Shown here: positions 57,708 through 64,000 of the stretch, one piece after another
Layout of the letters: each line of letters opens with the position of its first letter
Numbering within the stretch: position 1 is the first letter of the stretch
DNA from: Neoechinorhynchus agilis
Lineage: Eukaryota; Acanthocephala
Length of the DNA: 64,000 bases
Reading direction: 5' to 3'
Assembly: GCA_051530055.1 (NCBI GenBank)
Contig: CM121342.1
Coordinates: forward strand, 7,130,001 to 7,194,000
The notes under the pieces: model-generated
Databases searched by the model: none
What the model saw: the letters and a program-made list of their open reading frames with translations, nothing else
What the model was told of the DNA's origin: nothing
Position numbers and translations under genes: made by a program

Positions 57708-58950
57708 TACCTGGGCTTTTTGGATTTTCTGCGGATCGGGCCTGCTACGGGAATAAGGTCCGCAACTCCGTTATTGATTAGTTCAGACGGCTCCTTAATG
57801 ATTTGATTTACGAATTCCGAATCCCTATCTACGCAGTCGTCAACGGGGTTATATTCGCCGTTTTGAGTAGAAATGGGTCTTTTGAGAACGGAATAGCTTG
57901 GATGTTTGAGAAACGAGGAGAGCGTAATAGGAAGTTCCGATAAACGTGTTAACAATACACTGACTTTCCTTTCGAAGGTGATCAAAGCCTCGGTGATTCG
58001 GGCTTGCATTGTAGTGAACATGTTGTTACATACCTCTTCGAGGCAACACTCCAGCAGCTCCATGGTGACCAGTTGATTGTTAGAAGAGACAGGAGTCGAG
58101 TTCGCATTCGTGAAGGTTGGGTTATTGACTGAAGAAGTGACCTGAGCAGACGAAGCTGAAGCCGAGCTTGAGGAGCCTCGGGCCGGCGAAATAGAGGGAA
58201 TATTCCCCCTATTTTTGAACCACGCCCAGTATCGCTTAAACTCTGGGCAGCCTTTGAAGAAAGCAGCATGAGGTCCCTGACAATTTGCGCAATGCCTCTT
58301 AAGTGGGTCGGGCAGCGATCTGAGGTATGATCGGCGCAGGAGCAGTGGCAACATTTAGCATCCTTCTGATTTTTGCAGTTTTGACACCAGTGACCCCATT
58401 GCTGGCATATATTGCAGCGGGGGAAAACATAATCATCTTGCTCACTGAAGGATTTCAAAGTAAAATGGATCGAGAAGCAGTTGAAGGCTCGAGGTCTGCT
58501 GGTGCAGAGGTCATCACGCAAATGTCTCATACCCTCAACGGCTGCAATAGAAATTGGAAGTCCAGATTTTCTTGATTTGATGAAGTATTTAATTGTGCAG
58601 CCGAATGATGATTCGAAAAGATCCCTATCCTCCTTGCATATGTCCGGTTGGAGTCCATGGACAAGAAATTGAACCTTTTGTGAGGTTGCAGAGACCGTGT
58701 AGAGATTATTAGGAAGATTGGAATTGGCGAATTTAACGAGATTGGACATCCATTCATATTTGGAAACATAAATCCTCATGGTGCCGGCGAAATAAGATAG
58801 TTTATCAACTCGTTTTATGCCATCGTTATTGAATGTGTGAGCCCAAGGAGTAAAAAAGCTTGTCGAACATGACTTGTTTTGGAAGAGACCACAAAAGGCC
58901 ATCTTTTGGTAGGAAGAGCTTGATAATGTTCTGAGAAGATATTTTTTCAA
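57707..58950 (-). pseudogene. LINE ORF1 (nucleic-acid-binding, zinc knuckles)
   Basis: About 410 codons. The N-terminal part has an RRM-like or coiled region (IYVSKYEWMSNLVKFANSNL) and ends in three knuckles: CNICQQWGHWCQNC, CCHCSCADHTSDRC and CANCQGPHAAFFKGC. After the second knuckle, near 58320, the frame shifts by one base, and the C-terminal half continues in the other frame to a stop at 57707. The C-terminal half has a Ser-rich linker and a helix (MELLECCLEEVCNNMFTTMQ). Its stop overlaps the ORF2 start as TAATG. Confidence 0.8.
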
Positions 58951-59700
58951 GTTTTTTCACTGGCAAGCCGGTATGTTATGATCATTCAATTTTAGTCAAT
59001 CCCTTTCTTGTCCGGCTTATTTATTTAGGCATAAAGAACTCTTAACCGACATTGGAGACTATGTGGTTCTGAGAATGGGAGGCTCTCGATGTTCGATTGG
59101 TACCGACCCTCCGCAATTATCGGGAGAATCGGAGATAACTGATTCATCGACGCCCGTTGACGGGAGAGCGCTGGAGACGACGGTGATTTGTCTCCGAAGA
59201 TCCGGAGGCACAGTGATCTTCAAGGAATTGGGTGGCCGTTTGCCACCCTCCGCCAAAACATTGGTGGGCGATATCGATCTGCCCTAGGTCACACCTCCGC
59301 TCTTTCGATAAAAGGGATAACGCGTTTGCGGCTTCTTCAACCTTAGGCTTCTCCTTGGCATCCCAATTATCTCTTCGCTTGTTCCAGTCTCGTCTGTTCT
59401 ACCTGGCGCAAGTTTTGTTCGTCGACCTCCTTGTTTTCTAACTCGATGTTAACTCCCATCCTCTGTCTGCACTACATCAGCTTGTTTGTTTTCGAATTTG
59501 TTTTCACCGTCATATTTCCGATCTTTGTTCCGTTCACTCAGCCACCGGCGTCTGACTTTATCCACGTGTTTTCGCAACTCACGGCGACCTCATCAACCAT
59601 GCACATTCTCCTCCCTATTCTCTCCAGGCCCGCCTCCTGGAGGTATCTGAGGATCCGGAGAGATGTACGAACTCTTAACGTTTCGTAAGAGTTTAAGTGG

Positions 59701-60254
59701 TCATATCACTTTTCTGGTGTAAAACCCACTTCTCCGTAATAGGAAAAGAGCTGTGATTGTTTGGACTTCTGGAACCCTTCGGGCTGCGATTAAGGGCAGG
59801 TCTGCTACGAATTCTGAAGATTACTGGAAAAAATTGGCTTTATTAAAAGCCTTCAACAGTGGTCCAGAATCAACGAAGACTGGCACTCCGGTGACTGCTG
59901 TAAACGTCAATCTAAACCACCTTTTCAAGATCTAGTTTTGCCATGGACCGTGTGGATTTCTAAGGTGAACCAATAGGATCGTTTGTGATAGAAAGCAAAA
60001 TAAAGTAACTGATCCCTCTAGGCGCATCGTCGAAACATCAGGAACAGAGGTTCCAAGTCCGAATTTGATTGCTTTTGCCCTGACGAATCTTGGAATTCGA
60101 GACATCCAACAAAGACGAGTAATAGCAATGCAAACGGTACACATTAAATTCTTTAGCGAAATTTCCAAAATTAGGTAAACCTAAAACGATTGGATCGTTC
60201 TTTCAATGTTACAAGTGTTCTTCATTCGAAGGCTTTCGTCGGATTAAGTAATCT
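59701..60254. other. spacer between LINE copies
   Basis: A 60-codon open frame at 59753-59935 (plus) reads like protein (RTSGTL-type start, ATNSEDYWKKLALLKAFN, ending NVNLNHLFKI) but has no context and no recognised family. Otherwise nothing. Confidence 0.3.
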
Positions 60255-60970
60255 AAGAAGCGGATCCTAGCACATATTTATTTTCGATCTTATCCAACTG
60301 GATAACGGAGTATGCGCATTTCCGTCGTTCCGAGGCGCTTGATTTGCAGGTTCGTCGCGTTCGAAGTCTGGGCTCCGTAAATCGGATCTTGTCGCGACTT
60401 TGTAAATATGTCCCTTGAGCTCTAATGGGACTCGACCGTCGCAAATTACGCTGGTTAGGCTCTTCCATTTCGACCACCCGTTTTGAATCCGGGCCGTTAT
60501 CTCATCACTCATATCGCTCCCGGAATTTACTATGGACCCCATATAGCGAAAGTGATCTTGACAGTTTAGTACTCTTTCCTGCTGCAGATTGATAGCATCT
60601 GAACTCACATAAACTGTCTTTTCTTTGCAAATTCTCATGCCATAGTCTTCGAACGACCCTCTCCATTTCTCGAGATCCTCGTTGAGTTCTTTGCAGAAGC
60701 TGATCAGAACGATGTCGTCGTCGAACATCACGTTCTAAGGAGGCCCTTGGCTAACGCTGCAGGTTATCTCGTCGAGTACAAGTATAAACAGGTAAGGACT
60801 AAGAGCAGATCCTCGGTGCAAGCCAATCTTACCCAGGAAAGTATCAGTATCTCCAATAGGCGTCCGGATCTATGTTTAGCTTCCTTCGTACATATCCTTG
60901 TTGAGACGAAGGAACGAGCACTCACTCTGCTCCAAGATCTCTCGAAGAAATTGAGAGAAACGACCAAAAC
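60255..60970 (-). mobile_element. RTE-type LINE fragment (reverse transcriptase)
   Basis: On the minus strand: MYEGS, then RTPIGDTDTFLGKIGLHRGS, ALSPYLFILVLDEIT, then FDDDIVLISFCKELNEDLEK and EDYGMRICKEKTVYVSSD, then FRYMGSIVNSGSDMSDEITA. This is the palm domain of the RTE/BovB clade. The catalytic box reads FDDD where the family has FADD, and two stops lie just after MYEGS with another before the FDDD box. The fragment lacks the endonuclease and both ends. Confidence 0.85.
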
Positions 60971-61365
60971 GTTCTTTTTGGGAAAACATTTTTCGTCCTA
61001 ATTCAATTTTTATCCAGAGTTAAAACGATAATTGGGAGATTCCGACAATTCGCGATTACTTTCATTTACCTTATCGACCGAGCAGTTGAAGCAATGGATC
61101 GCGAATGGAAGGCGGGCCAATATAAGCAGTCCCTTATTTACCTGGTCATTAATTATGACACAAAATGTATGCTAAAACACTGCTCAAGACGAGGACATCA
61201 CATGGACGGCCATGAACTGCAATAATATTTCCAAAACAATGTCATCAATAAACAAGTGGGTATAAAACCAGCTGAGATCAATGTTTGAAGACCGTGGGAA
61301 TTTAAGGATCCACTTGCGAGCTATTTGAATCGAGACTACAATTTTAAACTCATCTCTCTTCGTTC
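60971..61365. other. region upstream of the kinase array
   Basis: No recognised gene. It should hold the promoter of the first kinase copy if that is expressed; no acceptor sits directly before the ATG at 61366, unlike the other genes here. Confidence 0.35.
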
Positions 61366-64000
61366 ATGGTTCAAATTACGATCGAGAATATCAAGCGAGC
61401 GGGAGTTCTCGGCCACGATAATAAAGCTTATATCTTGGGAGATTTAATTGATGAAAACAGTTTCGGGCAAGTTCTCAAATGCAAACAGAGGGTATCAAAA
61501 AGCAACCTTGCAGTTAAAATATTAAAGAACGCCATTGGGACTTCGACATGGATGATTGCGAATTCAAGATATTTAATGCCATAAAAGAGGCTGATGGAGA
61601 ACGAGCTAATATCGCAGTGTCCCTCGAAATGTTTAAGTAATGCAGTAGTCCGTGCATGATTCTTGAACACTACGAAATGGTAAACACATTTGGACCAACG
61701 CCAAAAAATCGGTTGTTTTCCTTGGTATAACCAAATGTTGCAAGCATTAGAGAAGCTAAAAGATCTTCATGGAGATCTCAAGCTAGGAAATATTATGATG
61801 GCCAATTGTCTAGGTAAACCTGAACAATTCAAACTCATTGATTTTGGTCTTGAAGTACAACTTCGAAACCAAGAGTCTCTTTATGGATACCTCCAAACTT
61901 CGTACTATCGAGCTCCGGAAATGATCGTGAGTTTACCCATCGCTAAATCAATCGACATGAAGAGCCTTGGTAGCACTATCGGGGAACTCGCGGTTGTGAG
62001 GCCAATGTGGCAAGTTCTCAAATGCAAACAGAGGGGATCAAAAAGCAACCTTGCAGTTAAAATATTAAAGAACGCCATTGGGGACTTCGACATGGATGAT
62101 TGCGAATTCAAGATGTTTAATGCCATAAAAGAGGCTGATGGAGAACGAGCTAATATCGCAGTGTCCCTCGAAATGTTTAAGTAATGCAGTAGTTCGTGCA
62201 TGATTCTTGAACACTACGAAATGGTAAACACATTTGGACCAACGCCAAAAAATCGGTTGTTTTCCTTGGTATAACCAAATGTTGCAAGCATTAGAGAAGC
62301 TAAAAGATCTTCATGGAGATCTCAAGCAAGGAAATATTATGATGGCCAATTGTCTAGGTAAACTCGAACAATTCAAACTCATTGATTTTTGTCTTGAAGT
62401 ACAACCGAAACCAAGAGTCTCTTTATGGATACCTCCAAACTTCGTACTATCGAGCTCCGGAAATGATCGTGAGTTTACCCATCGCTAAATCAATCGACAT
62501 GAGGAGCCTTGGTTGCACTATCGGGGAACTCGCGGTTGTGAGGCCAATGTGGAAAGTTCCCAAATGCAAACAGAGGGGATCAAAAAGCAACCTTGCAGTT
62601 AAAATATTAAAGAACGCCATTGGGACTTCGACATGGATGATTGCGAATTCAAGATATTTAATGCCATAAAAGAGGCTGATGGAGAACGAGCTAATATCGC
62701 AGTGTCCCTCGAAATGTTTAAGTAATGCAGTCATCCGTGCATGATTCTTGAACACTACGAAATGGTAAACACATTTGGACCGACGCCAAAAAATCGGTTG
62801 TTTTCCTTGGTATAACCAAATGTTGCAAGCATTAGAGAAGCTAAAAGATCTTCATGGAGATCTCAAGCTAGGAAATATTATGATGGTCAATTTTCTAGGT
62901 AAACCTGAACAATTCAAACTCATTGATTTTGGTCTTGAAGTACAACTTCGAAACCAAGAGTCTCTTTATGGATACCTCCAAACATCGTACTATCGAGCTC
63001 CGGAAATGATCGTGAGTTTACCCATCGCTAAATCAATCGACATGAAGAGCCTTGGTTGCACTATCGGGGAACTCGCGGTTGTGAGGCCAATGTGGCAATT
63101 TCTCAAATGCAAACAGAGGGTATCAAAAGGCAACCTTGCAGTTAAAATATTAAAGAACGCCATTGGGACTTCGATGATGATTGCGAATTCAAGATATTTA
63201 ATGCCATAAAAGAGGCTGATGGAGAACGAGCTAATATCGCAGTGTCCCTCGAAATGCTTTCAAGTAATGCAGTAGTTCGTGCATGATTCTTGAACACTAC
63301 GAAATGGTAAACACATTTGGACCAACGCCAAAAAATCGGTTGTTTTCCTTGGTATAACCAAATGTTGCGAGCATTAGAGAAGCAAAAGATCTGAATATCA
63401 TTCTCAAGCTAGGAAATATTATGATGGTCAATTTTCTAGGTAAACATGAACAATTCAAACTCATTGATTTTGGTCTTGAAGTACAACTTCGAAACCAAGA
63501 GTCTCTTTATGGATACCTAAAAACTTCGTACTATCGAGCTCAGGAAATGATCGTGAGTTTACCCATCGCTAAATCAATCGACATGAAGAGCCTTGGTTGC
63601 ACTATCGGGGAACTCGCGGTTGTGAGGCCAATGTGGCAAGTTCTCGAATGCAAACAGAGGGGATCAAAAAGCAACCTTGCAGTTAAAATATTAAAGTACG
63701 ATATTGGGGACTTCGACATGGATGATTGCGAATTCAAGATATTTAATGCCATAAAAGAGGCTGATGGAGAACGAGCTAATATCGCAGTGTCCCTCGAAAT
63801 GTTTAAGTAATGCAGTTGTCCGTGCATGATTCTTGAACACTACGAAATGGTAAACATATTTGGACCAACGCCAAAAAATCGGTTGTTTTCCTTGGTATAA
63901 CCAAATGTTGCAAGCATTAGAGAAGCTAAAAGATCTTCATGCAGATCTCAAGCTATCAAATATTATGATGGCCAATTGTCTAGGTAAACCTGAACAATTC
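61366..64000 (+). pseudogene. tandem array of a permuted HIPK/DYRK-like kinase segment
   Basis: At least five units of about 542 bp, continuing past the window. Only the first has an N-terminus (MVQITIENIKRAGVLGHDNK, YILGDLIDENSFGQ). Each unit then runs from the glycine loop (VLKCKQRGSKSNLAVKILKN, with the VAIK-type Lys), through helix C and hinge (LEHYEMVNTFGPTPKN), HGDLK (HRD position), LIDFGLE, TSYYRAPEMI and SIDMKSLGCTIGEL, and at AVVRPMWQ goes straight into the next unit's glycine loop. The rest of the C-lobe is absent. The S-x-Y-Y-RAPE and SIDM(W)SLGC motifs point to the HIPK/DYRK family (CMGC). Frames are broken at the same places in most units: after NAIG in some (GGG/GGGG), after EMFK, and before YNQMLQALEK. 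An intact kinase is therefore not encoded. Confidence 0.8.

Larger units (their letters stand above)
55291..59700 (-). mobile_element. near-complete two-ORF non-LTR retrotransposon (LINE)
   Basis: Order on the minus strand: 5' region (about 59700-58951), ORF1 with zinc knuckles, ORF2 with apurinic-type endonuclease and reverse transcriptase, 3' end just beyond 55320. The endonuclease plus CCHC gag-like ORF1 layout places it in the Jockey/CR1/R1-like group. Its 3' end lies directly against the 5' end of the fragment at 54.4-55.3 kb, so two related copies stand head to tail. No target-site duplication could be fixed by eye. Several frame breaks mean this copy is inactive. Confidence 0.85.

Noticed and set aside
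58327-58672. Plus-strand open frames in the LINE
   Set aside because: Antisense shadows of ORF1, whose zinc knuckles are clear on the minus strand.
54366-60970. LTR retrotransposon
   Set aside because: No long terminal repeats, protease or integrase; endonuclease and reverse-transcriptase order is that of LINEs.

Overview
The window looks like a chromosome piece from a small-intron animal, most likely a nematode. Reasons: GT-AG introns mostly of 45-75 nt, single-copy animal genes (peroxidasin, SEL-10/FBW7, class I HDAC, AIP1/WDR1, SLX4, MITD1, BCDIN3D, RPL23, mitochondrial EF-Tu), and a 3' splice acceptor directly against, or a few bases before, the ATG of almost every gene. That last point is the signature of spliced-leader trans-splicing. 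The sequence is AT-rich and well over a third of it is tandem repeat.

Layout. 0-2.1 kb: an unassigned ORF and MITD1 (minus). 2.2-14.1 kb: a dispersed repeat, a satellite of about 48 x 159 nt, and a 146-nt array ending before a torsin/LAP1-like membrane AAA gene (plus). 14.3-20.5 kb: that gene and, tail to tail with it, a multi-exon peroxidasin (minus). 20.5-24.2 kb: gene-poor, with two hairpin elements. 24.2-24.9 kb: BCDIN3D RNA methyltransferase. 25.2-31.5 kb: a 394-nt array with an internal hairpin, a gene remnant, and 21 copies of a 139-nt unit derived from the first exon of the adjacent sel-10 gene. 31.5-38.6 kb: sel-10, a 268-nt triplication, an unknown two-exon gene and SLX4 (minus). 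39.3-42.1 kb: one repeat family in two inverted blocks, then an intronless HDAC1. 44.6-50.5 kb: RPL23 (minus), a 149-nt array, then a coiled-coil gene and mitochondrial EF-Tu about 60 nt apart, an apparent operon; the EF-Tu intron is full of a 144/122-nt array. 50.6-53.8 kb: AIP1 (minus), whose most upstream visible exon leads straight into an array of about 203-nt units built from that exon's own start. 54.4-61 kb: a nearly full-length two-ORF LINE, an ORF1 fragment of a relative, and an RTE-type reverse-transcriptase fragment. 61.4-64 kb: a tandem array of a permuted, frame-broken HIPK/DYRK-like kinase segment running off the end.

The most unusual theme is that tandem arrays sit beside or inside genes and, in three clear cases (sel-10, AIP1, the kinase) and one weaker case (torsin-like gene), the repeat unit contains a piece of the gene's own coding sequence. 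For sel-10 and AIP1 the unit is the exon start together with its 3' splice acceptor, so a transcript crossing the array would carry many copies of an acceptor plus exon start.

Limits: all homology calls are from recognised motifs, without a search. Exon borders were placed by GT-AG and reading phase. Three junctions (two in peroxidasin, one at the RPL23 5' end) could not be resolved.
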